Shown here in pieces: positions 8,040-16,499 of a stretch of DNA of 64,000 bases; position 1 is the stretch's first letter, and every line of letters starts with the position of its first letter. Below the pieces are notes generated by a model that worked only from the letters and a program-made list of their open reading frames with translations, did not search any database and was not told the DNA's origin. The DNA is from Vallitalea sp. (lineage in GTDB: Bacteria; Bacillota; Clostridia; Lachnospirales; Vallitaleaceae): contig NZ_JAOARO010000004.1 in NCBI RefSeq assembly GCF_025211055.1, positions 62,001-126,000 on the forward strand, in the 5' to 3' direction. A program made the translations under genes and the position numbers.

Positions 8040-9557
8040 TCATGAAATTTTTTTGTTCATTGAGTCTAATATTGATTTATTATCAAAATGGTTAGGATCT
8101 TTCTTTCTTAATTCAAGTTCATCTAATATCATTGAATAAACATTTTCAGTGATAAAATATTTTTTTGAAATGATATAATAAACGATAATTGCCATTATCA
8201 ATGGAACAATAGCTATTCCTATACGTAAAATCAATAGCATATTATCAGTGGCAGTAGCAATTATAGCATTAGCTTCTTGACTTCTCATACTTTCTGAAAT
8301 TCCCACTGATGACTCAAGATCTGAAATCTTTGTTGAAAGACCATAAATACCACTTGATATTAAAACAATGGTTACTATAGCTTGCTGAACAGCTCCAGAA
8401 ATCTTTGCAGTCAAAGGTCTTAATGAAAATGATACCGATTCATTTCTTTCACCAGTCAAGTATTCATCATACTCTATAGTATTTGAAAATTGAACTAAGA
8501 TAACTAAATAGATTAATCCGTATCCACCAAAAATAAGTACTCCACCAATACAAAAAGTTATAATACTATGAGGAAGAATAGGAATGTAACCTGTCAAGAA
8601 AAATACTATATATCCAATGATACTTAACCTAAAAGCATGTTTTACAATTTGCATCCGATTGAATTTTTTAGTCAGTATAGGGTAAAGAGCTGTAGAAATC
8701 AAAGAGATAAGAGCATAGACTGCAATAAAGATAGTCATGTTCTTTCCATCATATCCAAATTCAAAGTAGAACATATTTATTCCAAGAGCATTAATAATTG
8801 ATTGCAATAAATAATGAAAGAATAGGGCAATAGTTATCCATAATAATTGATCATTACTTTTAATCATCTTGAACATCTTAGAAAAGGATACTTTTGGTTT
8901 ATCATTCAATACTCTTTCGGGTTTTTCTTTTACAAATAATACACAAATGATTTGACATACAATGAATAGAAGACCAACAAAGATAGCAATATTTCCATAA
9001 GCTGTAACCATATTTCCGGTAGTTAGGATAGGAACCAATCCACCAACAAAAAAAGCACCAACGTTTGCAAAGAGTGCAACCAATGTTGTGAGCTGGTCTC
9101 TAGTTCTTGGCTCGCTTGATAAAGAGGGTAACATGGACCAGTAGGCAATATCATTCATGGTGAATGTCATGCCCCATATTAAATAAGCGATTCCAAAGAA
9201 ACATACAAAACCCCAGCCCTCAGGTCTAATCATGAATAGAGACATTATAATGAATCCATTAATTATAGCGCCTATAAATATCCAAGGTTTGAATTTTCCC
9301 CACTTTGTATGAGTATTTTCTATTATCATACCCATTAGTGGGTCATTGACACCGTCCCATATCCTGCATAGAACGATTATGATTGTCAGAGCACTAAATT
9401 GGGCAACACTAAGCCCCATAGTAAACTGTATGTAGGTTAATAAAAATAATGAGACTAAATTAAAAGCTGCATCCCGGCCAATACCTGTTGAAGAAAACAC
9501 CCATTTTGAAACACTATCAACATCACAAACATAATTTGCTGTACCTAGATTTTTCAT
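8040..9557 (-). CDS. GPH-family (MelB-like) sugar:cation symporter
   Basis: 505 residues, about 12 membrane segments. The N-terminal segment contains the family-typical WDGVNDPLMGMIIENTHTKW motif, and the central loop has KEKPER before the second six-helix bundle. Members import glycosides, pentoses or hexuronides with a cation. The ATG at 9557 is preceded by GGGGGAA. It stands alone on the minus strand about 2.2 kb from the microcompartment regulator; a deoxysugar or its glycoside would be a sensible substrate, but this is inference from proximity only. Confidence 0.85.
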   Translation of the reverse strand: MKNLGTANYVCDVDSVSKWVFSSTGIGRDAAFNLVSLFLLTYIQFTMGLSVAQFSALTIIIVLCRIWDGVNDPLMGMIIENTHTKWGKFKPWIFIGAIINGFIIMSLFMIRPEGWGFVCFFGIAYLIWGMTFTMNDIAYWSMLPSLSSEPRTRDQLTTLVALFANVGAFFVGGLVPILTTGNMVTAYGNIAIFVGLLFIVCQIICVLFVKEKPERVLNDKPKVSFSKMFKMIKSNDQLLWITIALFFHYLLQSIINALGINMFYFEFGYDGKNMTIFIAVYALISLISTALYPILTKKFNRMQIVKHAFRLSIIGYIVFFLTGYIPILPHSIITFCIGGVLIFGGYGLIYLVILVQFSNTIEYDEYLTGERNESVSFSLRPLTAKISGAVQQAIVTIVLISSGIYGLSTKISDLESSVGISESMRSQEANAIIATATDNMLLILRIGIAIVPLIMAIIVYYIISKKYFITENVYSMILDELELRKKDPNHFDNKSILDSMNKKIS

Positions 9558-9922
9558 AGTATTCCCCCAAGAAATTTATTTTTTAACCTATGATTAATTA
9601 CAAAAAGCAAAAGTTAACTCCTTTCAAAAGATATATTTTGTGTGTTAATTCGATGATTTTACTTTTTGTTGATTAATCTACCTATACAAAAATTATAGCA
9701 GATAACAATATTTTGTCAAATTGTGCATATAACCCATTTTAGTTAAATAATTTAATTCAATAACTAATATTAATTAAGATATTATGAAATATGTACCTTA
9801 GTAATGAAATAAAAAAATATGTATTAATATTACAAAGATTAGATAATAATTATTTATATTACTAGATCTTTGTTTTATTATTAATACATATTTATAAAAA
9901 GGTATAAATAATAGTTGTGTTA
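9558..9922. other. Intergenic interval with transporter promoter side and a long dyad
   Basis: 365 AT-rich bases. The right half holds the inverted repeat at 9815-9893. The left half must contain the promoter for the minus-strand transporter, but I see no box pair I can defend. Confidence 0.4.
9815..9893. repeat. Long interrupted inverted repeat, probable terminator of capA-like gene
   Basis: AAATATGTATTAATA (9815-9829) pairs perfectly with TATTAATACATATTT (9879-9893), and inside it ACAAAGAT (9832-9839) pairs with ATCTTTGT (9866-9873). It lies just 3' of the minus-strand CapA-like gene, where a transcription end is expected. Confidence 0.6.
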
Positions 9923-11116
9923 TTATTCTTCTATCTCTAGTGATTTTATACCATATTCTAATTTATTACTTAAGCTTATTAATTTATCCCTGATACGTAA
10001 TCCTTCATCACCAGCTTGAACAATTGGTTGATAATTATTATATTTTGTATCGCCAGATAATCTAAAAGGTACTATAGAAAGTCTGATATCTATTATTTCT
10101 TTATCATCCAAATCTATTTGTTGTCTTAATAATATTGTATCAACGTCTTTGTGTCTTTCATCGTATAATATTTCATTTCCACCAAAAACAAAATTTCCAA
10201 GACTATAGGCTATATATTTACCATTATATAACTCAATTCCTTGTAAAATGTGTGGATGATGACCTATAACCATATCAGCTCCACAGTCAATTGCAAAATG
10301 TCCTAATTTTTTTTGATAATTAGTAGGCATATTATTATATTCTATTCCCCAATGAAAAGAACATACAATTACATCAGCACCATCTTTATTGGCTTTTAAT
10401 ATGTCTCTTTTAACCTTATCAAATATATCTTCAGGCTCATCTTTAGCCATGTGTCCTATAAAGGCTACTTTGATGCTATCAATGTTTTTAATATAAATAT
10501 ACTCATTTCCAGATACTCCAATATCAGCATCATTCATATTTTTAACTGTATCAGCATATCCTTGTTCTAAATAATCATAGCTATGATTGTTTGCTATATT
10601 TACAACTTCAATACTAGAAGAGGTTAGGAAATTAGTATATTCTTTTGGACCTTTGAATCTCCATTTTTTATTAGCAAGTTTTGTTGCATCCGTTAATGTA
10701 CCTTCAAAATTAATTAGTGTTATATCATCTGATTTAATCCATTTAAATGCGTTTTTGAAAGGATATTCATAATCGTTGTTATTAGCAGACAAAACATCTT
10801 CAAATGATTTTCCTGTTGTAACTTCTGGAAAACTACCTAGAGTACAATCTCCTATGGCAGTAATGGTTATTATTTTTCGATGGTGATTTACTATATCTGT
10901 ATCTAGTTCATCATCAATATTAGACTTATCATCCTTTTCTATTTTATCATTGGATTCTGTTTCAGTACTCGTATTCTTAGTTTTATCATCACTAGTCTCC
11001 TCATCAATTATAGGATTATTCTCTTCAGATTGAATATTACTGCATCCTCCAATCATAAGTATAAAACAGCTAATAGCTAAAATAGTAACTATAGATTTTT
11101 TTATTGTATTTTTCAT
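9923..11116 (-). CDS. CapA-family lipoprotein (metallophosphatase fold)
   Basis: 397 residues from ATG 11116, chosen over the GTG at 11128 because that codon lies within the ribosome site AGGTGGG. A lipoprotein signal ends at MIGGCSN, with Cys25 as lipid anchor. An acidic, Ser/Thr-rich linker spans about residues 30-75. The CapA domain follows, with AIGDCTLGSFP, INFEGTLTD, NIANNHSYDYLEQGY and GHHPHILQGIE, the metal-site pattern of the PgsA/CapA family. Homologues act in poly-gamma-glutamate capsule export, but many clostridial copies stand alone, as here, and their role is unclear. No capB or capC neighbours are seen. Confidence 0.85.
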   Translation of the reverse strand: MKNTIKKSIVTILAISCFILMIGGCSNIQSEENNPIIDEETSDDKTKNTSTETESNDKIEKDDKSNIDDELDTDIVNHHRKIITITAIGDCTLGSFPEVTTGKSFEDVLSANNNDYEYPFKNAFKWIKSDDITLINFEGTLTDATKLANKKWRFKGPKEYTNFLTSSSIEVVNIANNHSYDYLEQGYADTVKNMNDADIGVSGNEYIYIKNIDSIKVAFIGHMAKDEPEDIFDKVKRDILKANKDGADVIVCSFHWGIEYNNMPTNYQKKLGHFAIDCGADMVIGHHPHILQGIELYNGKYIAYSLGNFVFGGNEILYDERHKDVDTILLRQQIDLDDKEIIDIRLSIVPFRLSGDTKYNNYQPIVQAGDEGLRIRDKLISLSNKLEYGIKSLEIEE

Positions 11117-11397
11117 ATGTGCACCCACCTATTTATTTATTTTCGTTAGTTTCAACATATAGAAATTATAGTATTTTAATAATATTATAAGCTTTTACCT
11201 TAATAAATTCAATGGGTCCTTATTTTATAACTATAGTCTATGCACATGTGAATCTATTACTATATCAATAATTAATAAAGAACAGATAAATTAGTTTTAT
11301 TGAATATTATTAAAAGGTTAATGAAATAATAAAAATGAGGTATGTAAGAGATTTTCATTCATATCATATCAATAAAATAGATGAAGGAGACATTATA

Positions 11398-11625
11398 ATG
11401 GAACATAAACAAGACGACAGAAGAGATAATGTAGATAGAATTCAATACAATATCGATAAAACAATACAGAATATTCATTTGGCTGATGAAATGATTGAAG
11501 AAACTGATGACGAGAAGATGAAGAAGACATTACAAGAAAAAAACAAAAGAAGAGAAGAATCATTAAACAGTATGAGAAATGAAATAGAAGATGAAGCAAG
11601 AGATAAGAAAGATGGATATAGATAA
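11398..11625 (+). CDS. tlp: Small acid-soluble spore protein, Tlp family
   Basis: 75 residues from ATG 11398, set by GAAGGAGA upstream; the open frame extends further 5' but without support. The sequence RRDNVDRIQYNIDKTIQNI followed by a KNKRREESL segment matches Tlp, a highly charged helical spore-core protein made under forespore control. It marks the organism as an endospore former. Confidence 0.88.
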   Translation: MEHKQDDRRDNVDRIQYNIDKTIQNIHLADEMIEETDDEKMKKTLQEKNKRREESLNSMRNEIEDEARDKKDGYR

Positions 11626-11634
11626 GAATTAGCT

Positions 11635-11656
11635 GACCCCTCATGGGGTCTTTTTT
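11635..11656 (+). terminator. Terminator of tlp
   Basis: GACCCC, loop TCAT, GGGGTC, then six T. Confidence 0.88.
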
Positions 11657-11723
11657 CTTATAGGACTTCCTACAGAAGACAAGACGTAACCTCTTATCTT
11701 GCTTGGATTTTACATAATAAAAA

Positions 11724-11758
11724 TTTGTTCTTGCTATTATTGTTAATAATGTTATAAT
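11724..11758 (+). promoter_or_regulatory. Promoter and candidate operator of the DeoR gene
   Basis: TTGCTA (11731-11736) and TATAAT (11753-11758) are 16 bp apart. The 10-mer TTTGTTCTTG at 11724-11733 overlaps the -35 box and recurs in inverted orientation ahead of the aldolase gene (12739-12748), which would suit autoregulation plus operon control by DeoR. Confidence 0.5.
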
Positions 11759-11805
11759 AAAGAAAGAAAAAACAACAATAAAAAAGGGTGGGAATAGGTG
11801 GTTTT

Positions 11806-12579
11806 ATGTTAGCAATTGATAGAAGAAAAACAATATTAGAGATAATTAATAAGGAAGAAAGTGTAAAAGTATTAGATCTCAGCAAACAATTTAATGTTAC
11901 ACTTGAGACAATAAGAAGAGATCTTGAAAAACTAGAAAATGAAGGCTACATAACAAGAAGTTATGGTGGAGCTGTACTTAATAAAAGCACTAATGAAGAC
12001 ATATCCATTAACATAAGAGAAGCAACTAATAAGGAAGACAAAAATCTAATAGGAAAAGCAGTAGCTGATTTAATTCAAGATGGAGATACCATTATGATGG
12101 ATTCCAGTACAACTGCTTTATATGTTGCCAAATACCTAAAAGGTAAAAAAATCACAATAATAACTAATGCATTAAAAATACCAATGGTTTTAGCAAGTGA
12201 TTCTAATATACAAGTCATATCAACAGGTGGAACACTAAAAAGTACTTCCTTATCATTTGTAGGACACTGGGCAGAATCAGTAATTGAAAAATACTATGTA
12301 AATAAAACAATAATCAGCTGCAAAGCGATTAACATTGAACATGGAATCATGGAACCACATCAATTGGAAACAGAAGTGAAGAAAAAGATGATAAAAACTT
12401 CTGAACAGGTGATATTAGCTGTTGATAGTAGTAAATTTGATAAAAAATCATTTATCAAAGCTTATAATCTTGATAAGATAGATATTATTGTTACTGACAA
12501 AGAATTATCCAATAAATGGGTTGAAAATTTACATGATAATAAGGTAGATGTAATAAAAGTAGGTGAGGGGATAGTGTAA
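11806..12579 (+). CDS. DeoR-family transcriptional regulator of the microcompartment operon
   Basis: 257 residues. ATG 11806 is chosen because AGGTGG lies five bases upstream; an in-frame GTG at 11788 lacks a good site. The N-terminal DeoR helix-turn-helix covers residues 4-56 (FNVTLETIRRDLEKLENEGY), and the sugar-phosphate-sensing DeoRC domain follows (DGDTIMMDSSTTALYVAKY near residue 90, and VDSSKFDK near 205). DeoR proteins usually repress sugar operons and are released by a phosphorylated sugar. It is transcribed in the same direction as the aldolase and pdu genes and separated from them by its own terminator and a new promoter, so it is probably their regulator. Confidence 0.88.
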   Translation: MLAIDRRKTILEIINKEESVKVLDLSKQFNVTLETIRRDLEKLENEGYITRSYGGAVLNKSTNEDISINIREATNKEDKNLIGKAVADLIQDGDTIMMDSSTTALYVAKYLKGKKITIITNALKIPMVLASDSNIQVISTGGTLKSTSLSFVGHWAESVIEKYYVNKTIISCKAINIEHGIMEPHQLETEVKKKMIKTSEQVILAVDSSKFDKKSFIKAYNLDKIDIIVTDKELSNKWVENLHDNKVDVIKVGEGIV

Positions 12580-12627
12580 TTACTTATCTACTTCAAATAA
12601 AACAAAACAAATGGAAACCAACAATAA

Positions 12628-12664
12628 AACAGTACAAATATACAAAATTTGTGCTGTTTTTTTG
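12628..12664 (+). terminator. Terminator of the DeoR gene
   Basis: AACAGTACAAAT pairs with ATTTGTGCTGTT (one wobble), followed by a run of seven T. Confidence 0.85.
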
Positions 12665-12676
12665 TTGTGAATACAC

Positions 12677-12705
12677 TTGACTAATGTTGGTTGTTCTGTT
12701 ATTAT
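12677..12705 (+). promoter_or_regulatory. Main promoter of the microcompartment operon
   Basis: TTGACT (12677-12682) and TATTAT (12700-12705) are exactly 17 bp apart, just after the DeoR terminator and 77 bases before the aldolase start. The spacer contains TTGTTCTG, and CAAGAACAAA follows at 12739-12748, both related to the candidate DeoR site. No B12 riboswitch is recognisable here. Confidence 0.65.
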
Positions 12706-12781
12706 TATATTAAACAAAGATAATAAAAGAAAAACAAACAAGAACAAAGAAGTTTTAAATATATTATTAGGAGGATTAACA

Positions 12782-13561
12782 ATGATAGGTGAATATGAAG
12801 TAAAGAAACAAATATGTGAAATTGGTAGGAGAATCTATGATAGAGGTATGGTTGCAGCTAATGATGGTAATATTAGTGTGAAAATATCTGATAATGAATT
12901 TTTATGTACTCCAACTGGAGTAAGCAAAGGTTTTATGACTCCAGATATGATTTGTAAAGTAGATATAAACGGAAATGTTTTACAAGCAAATAAAGGATTA
13001 AAACCATCATCCGAAATAAAGATGCACTTAAGAGTATATAAGCAAAGACCAGATGTAAAATCAGTTGTTCATGCTCATCCAATCTATGCAACAAGTTTTG
13101 CTATAGCTGGTATACCACTTACTCAACCAATTATGCCAGAAGCGGTTATATCACTTGGTTGTGTACCAATCGCTGAATATGGAACACCTTCAACTGATGA
13201 GATTCCTGATGCTGTTGAAAAATACTTAGAAAATTACGATGCAGTATTATTAGAGAATCATGGTGCATTAAGTTATGGAGACAGTCTAATGACTGCTTAT
13301 TTCAAAATGGAATCATTAGAGTTTTATGCGCAATTACTATATACATCAAAACAACTTGGTGGACCAAAAGAATTATCAGATTCACAAGTTCAAACATTAT
13401 ATGATCTAAGAAGTAAGTTCAATTTATCAGGAAGACATCCTGCTAATCTTTGTAAATCAGATGGAAGCAACTGTAGTGCAGCTAAAGAAGAACAAGTAAG
13501 TGATAATGTAAGTGCAATCGTTGCTGAAGTAACTAAGAGAGTTATAGAGCAGTTAAAATAA
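12782..13561 (+). CDS. Class II sugar-phosphate aldolase (fuculose/rhamnulose-1-phosphate type) with C-terminal encapsulation helix
   Basis: 259 residues from ATG 12782, preceded by AGGAGG. The class II aldolase domain covers residues 1-215, with Glu78 (PSSEIKMH), His97 and His99 (VVHAHP) and His160 (LLENHGA) as metal and catalytic residues. It would cleave L-fuculose- or L-rhamnulose-1-phosphate to dihydroxyacetone phosphate and lactaldehyde. A linker (about 216-242) and a predicted amphipathic helix at 243-259 (SAIVAEVTKRVIEQLK) follow; this is the layout of a microcompartment targeting peptide. As the first gene of the pdu operon, it suggests that lactaldehyde is made inside the shell. Sugar specificity cannot be read from sequence, and no sugar isomerase or kinase is in the window. 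Confidence 0.87.
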   Translation: MIGEYEVKKQICEIGRRIYDRGMVAANDGNISVKISDNEFLCTPTGVSKGFMTPDMICKVDINGNVLQANKGLKPSSEIKMHLRVYKQRPDVKSVVHAHPIYATSFAIAGIPLTQPIMPEAVISLGCVPIAEYGTPSTDEIPDAVEKYLENYDAVLLENHGALSYGDSLMTAYFKMESLEFYAQLLYTSKQLGGPKELSDSQVQTLYDLRSKFNLSGRHPANLCKSDGSNCSAAKEEQVSDNVSAIVAEVTKRVIEQLK

Positions 13562-13586
13562 TATTTCTCTTGAGGAGAGATTGGGT

Positions 13587-15251
13587 ATGAAGCGTTCAAT
13601 AAGATTTGAAATACTTGACAAAAGACCAATTAACCAAGATGGATATATCAATGAATGGCCAGAAAAAGGATTTATTGCTATGAATAGTCCTCTTGATCCC
13701 AAACCATCTGTAGAGGTTATGAATAATTCTATAACCAAGATGGATGGAAAATTAAGAGAAGAATTCGACTTCATTGACCAGTTTATTGCAGATTATGCAA
13801 TTGATATAGAGCTGACACAAGAAATGATGGCAATGGATTCCTTAGATATAGCTAGAAAATTAGTTGATATACATATAAAAAGAGAAGAAATCATAAAAAT
13901 CATCAAAGGTTTAACTCCTGCTAAGATATGTGAAGTAGTTGGACATCTTAATGTAGTAGAGATGATGATGGCTATGCAGAAGATGAGAGCAAGAAAATTA
14001 CCTGCAAACCAAGCACATATAACCAATCTGAGAGATAATCCTGTACAGATAGCGGCTGATGCAGCAGAAGGAGCACTTAGAGGATTCGCAGAAGAAGAAA
14101 CAACAGTAGCAGTAGCTAGATATGCACCATTTAATGCAATAGCATTGTTGATTGGTGCCCAAGTAGGTAGAAAAGGTGTACTAACTCAATGTGCGGTTGA
14201 AGAGGCTATTGAACTTGACCTTGGAATCAGAGGATTGACTACTTATGCAGAAACCATATCGGTATATGGAACAGAATCTGTATTTATTGATGGTGATGAT
14301 ACTCCTTATTCAAAAGCGTTTTTAGCATCAGCTTATGCATCAAGAGGATTAAAAATGAGATTTACCTCTGGTACTGGTTCAGAAGTGTTGATGGGTAATG
14401 CAGAAAGTAAATCAATGTTGTATCTTGAAACAAGATGTATTCTAGTTACAAAAGGTGCTGGTGTTCAAGGGTTACAAAACGGTTCTGTTAGTTGTATTGG
14501 TATTCCAGCGTCTGTACCATCAGGAATTAGAGCTGTACTTGCTGAGAATCTAATTGCTGCAATGCTTGATTTGGAAGTAGCATCCTCTAATGATCAAAGT
14601 TTCACTCACTCTGACCAAAGAAGAACAGCAAGAACAATGATGCAATTCTTACCTGGAACTGATTTTATATTCTCAGGTTATAGTGGAACACCTAATTACG
14701 ATAATATGTTTGCTGGTTCCAATTTTGATGCAGAAGATTTTGATGATTATAACGTACTACAACGAGATCTAAAAATCGATGGTGGACTTAGACCAGTGAA
14801 AGAAGAAGATGTTGTTGATACAAGAAGAAAAGCCGCAAAAGCTTTACAAGGTGTATTTAGAGAGCTGAAACTTCCTGACATCAACGATAAAGAAGTGGAA
14901 GCGGCGGCTTATGCTCATGGTAGTAAAGATATGCCTGAGAGAGACATATTAGCTGACCTTGCTGCTATTGATGATATGATGAACAAAGGTATAACAGGAC
15001 TTGATATTGTAAAAGCACTACATAACGCCTCATATATAGATGTAGCTGATAGCTTGTTAAATATGTTGAAGCAGAGGATAACAGGTGATTACTTACATAC
15101 CTCTGCAATATTGGATGATGAATTTAATGTTATAAGTGCTGTCAATATGGAAAATGATTATATGGGTCCTGGTACTGGATATAGAGTATCAGGTAAAAGA
15201 TGGCAGGAAATAAAGAATATTCCACATATTATTAATCTTGATGATCTATAA
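13587..15251 (+). CDS. pduC: Propanediol (diol) dehydratase large subunit
   Basis: 554 residues, the usual length of this subunit. ATG 13587 with AGGAG upstream is preferred to the TTG at 13581; the start MKRSIRFEILDKRPINQDG matches family N-termini. The TIM-barrel subunit binds adenosylcobalamin with PduD and PduE and dehydrates 1,2-propanediol to propionaldehyde by radical chemistry. Conserved blocks include GVLTQCAVEEA, GSVSCIGIPASVPSGIRAV, SGYSGTPNYDNMFAGSN and ITGDYLHTSA. Glycerol dehydratases are close relatives, but the aldolase and compartment context favour propanediol. The end overlaps the preferred start region of pduD by no bases; spacing is 13. Confidence 0.95.
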   Translation: MKRSIRFEILDKRPINQDGYINEWPEKGFIAMNSPLDPKPSVEVMNNSITKMDGKLREEFDFIDQFIADYAIDIELTQEMMAMDSLDIARKLVDIHIKREEIIKIIKGLTPAKICEVVGHLNVVEMMMAMQKMRARKLPANQAHITNLRDNPVQIAADAAEGALRGFAEEETTVAVARYAPFNAIALLIGAQVGRKGVLTQCAVEEAIELDLGIRGLTTYAETISVYGTESVFIDGDDTPYSKAFLASAYASRGLKMRFTSGTGSEVLMGNAESKSMLYLETRCILVTKGAGVQGLQNGSVSCIGIPASVPSGIRAVLAENLIAAMLDLEVASSNDQSFTHSDQRRTARTMMQFLPGTDFIFSGYSGTPNYDNMFAGSNFDAEDFDDYNVLQRDLKIDGGLRPVKEEDVVDTRRKAAKALQGVFRELKLPDINDKEVEAAAYAHGSKDMPERDILADLAAIDDMMNKGITGLDIVKALHNASYIDVADSLLNMLKQRITGDYLHTSAILDDEFNVISAVNMENDYMGPGTGYRVSGKRWQEIKNIPHIINLDDL

Positions 15252-15264
15252 AGGTGGTGAAATA

Positions 15265-15912
15265 GTGGAATTAACTAATGAGCTTATTGAACAGATTACC
15301 AGATTAGTTGTAAAAGAGCTTAATAAGAAAACGCCTATAATAAATAAAGAGAATGAAGATAGTAAGCAATATGACTCTATATTTAGAGAACTACAGAAAT
15401 CTGAACGTGGAATGAATAGAAAAGAAGTGGTGATAGGCATTGGACCTGCTTTTGGAAGTGTAATTAAAAAGACCATTAATAATTTGGAACATGAAAAAGT
15501 AATTAAGGAAATCATGGCCGGAATTGAAGAAGAAGGAATGTTACCTAGAGTAATCAGAGTTAATAAGACTTCAGATGTAGCTTTCATAGGCAAAGAGGCA
15601 GCTAACATGTCTGGATCAGGAGTATCAATAGGTATTCAGTCAAAAGGAACAGCCATAATACACCAAAGAGATCTATATCCCCTTACTAACTTAGAATTAT
15701 TCCCACAAGCACCCCTTTTAACTTTGGATATGTATAGGCAGATTGGCAAAAATGCTGCAAGATATGCAAAAGGAATACAGGTCAAACCTATTGAAAGTAA
15801 AAGTGATTTTACTGTACGTGCAAAATATCAGGTAAAAGCGGCACTAATGCATACTAGAGAAACTGAATTTGTAGTAACTACTAAAAAATCAGTAGATATT
15901 AGGTTAATCTAA
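15265..15912 (+). CDS. pduD: Propanediol dehydratase medium subunit with N-terminal targeting helix
   Basis: 215 residues from GTG 15265, set by AGGTGG at 15252-15257; an upstream in-frame ATG overlapping pduC lacks a ribosome site. Residues 1-19 (VELTNELIEQITRLVVKEL) form the amphipathic helix known in PduD to carry the holoenzyme into the shell. A charged linker follows, then the core (EVVIGIGPAFG, LFPQAPLLTLDMYRQIG). It forms the alpha2beta2gamma2 enzyme with PduC and PduE and contacts the cobalamin. Confidence 0.93.
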   Translation: MELTNELIEQITRLVVKELNKKTPIINKENEDSKQYDSIFRELQKSERGMNRKEVVIGIGPAFGSVIKKTINNLEHEKVIKEIMAGIEEEGMLPRVIRVNKTSDVAFIGKEAANMSGSGVSIGIQSKGTAIIHQRDLYPLTNLELFPQAPLLTLDMYRQIGKNAARYAKGIQVKPIESKSDFTVRAKYQVKAALMHTRETEFVVTTKKSVDIRLI

Positions 15913-15934
15913 AAGTTTTGTAATGGGGAAAGGA

Positions 15935-16336
15935 ATGAAAGTCATGGTAAAATACCCCTTGCCTAAGGATAAAGTAAGAAGTTATACAGGTAAAAAATTA
16001 GATAGTATCAATATGGAAAGTGTTCTAGATGGGACTGTTACACCAGAAGATATAAAAATATCTAAAGAAACTTTGAAGATGCAAGGTGAAATAGCTTATA
16101 GTTCCGGTAAAAAACAACTTCAGCAAAATTTTAATAGAGCCAGTGAGTTGACTAAGGTTGAGGATGAATTGATACTTGAGATATATGATAAATTAAGACC
16201 TAATAGGGCTACTAAAGATGAACTGTTAGATTATGCCAATACTCTGGAAAATAAATATTCGGCTGTCATGTGTGCTGATTTTATTAGGGATGCGGTTAAG
16301 GTGTATGAGCGTAGAGGGATATTGAAAAAAGATTAG
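15935..16336 (+). CDS. pduE: Propanediol dehydratase small subunit
   Basis: About 133 residues; ATGs at 15923, 15935 and 15944 are all in frame, and the weak AAAGGA at 15929-15934 fits best with 15944 or 15935. The core matches PduE (ESVLDGTVTPEDIKIS, FNRASELTKVEDELILEIYD, LRPNRATKDELL). Enterobacterial PduE has an N-terminal extension of about 35 residues with a targeting helix; here it is absent, so delivery of the complex would depend on PduD. Confidence 0.92.
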   Translation: MKVMVKYPLPKDKVRSYTGKKLDSINMESVLDGTVTPEDIKISKETLKMQGEIAYSSGKKQLQQNFNRASELTKVEDELILEIYDKLRPNRATKDELLDYANTLENKYSAVMCADFIRDAVKVYERRGILKKD

Positions 16337-16351
16337 ATTGATTCATGGATA

Positions 16352-16430
16352 AGGGTCAGGGTAAAGTGTTACAATCACTTGCCTTACTCTGGGAAGCGAT
16401 CGGTCTGCGTGATTGTAACACTTTACCCTT
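16352..16430 (+). repeat. Hairpin element, copy 1 of 3
   Basis: Perfect 21-bp stem: AGGGTAAAGTGTTACAATCA plus C at 16358-16378 pairs with 16409-16429. The 30-base loop at 16379-16408 begins TTGCCTTACTCTGGGAAGC. GGTCA precedes the stem. It lies 18 bases after pduE and before pduG. No T run follows that would make it an ordinary terminator. Confidence 0.9.
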
Positions 16431-16499
16431 CTGTATTGTAAGAAATAGTTGTATGAGAAATATATTAACATTAATAACATTAATGAATAGGTGATTTTG

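Noticed and set aside
8040..9557. Assigning the GPH symporter as the fucose or rhamnose importer
   Set aside because: It is on the other strand with two unrelated genes between it and the operon, and specificity cannot be read from sequence.
12600..12781. Adenosylcobalamin riboswitch in the pdu leader
   Set aside because: The leader is short and AT-rich and I see no B12-box-like sequence or multi-stem structure.
13390..14026. Minus-strand open frames within pduC and the aldolase
   Set aside because: They are antisense to strongly conserved enzymes and show no ribosome site or domain.
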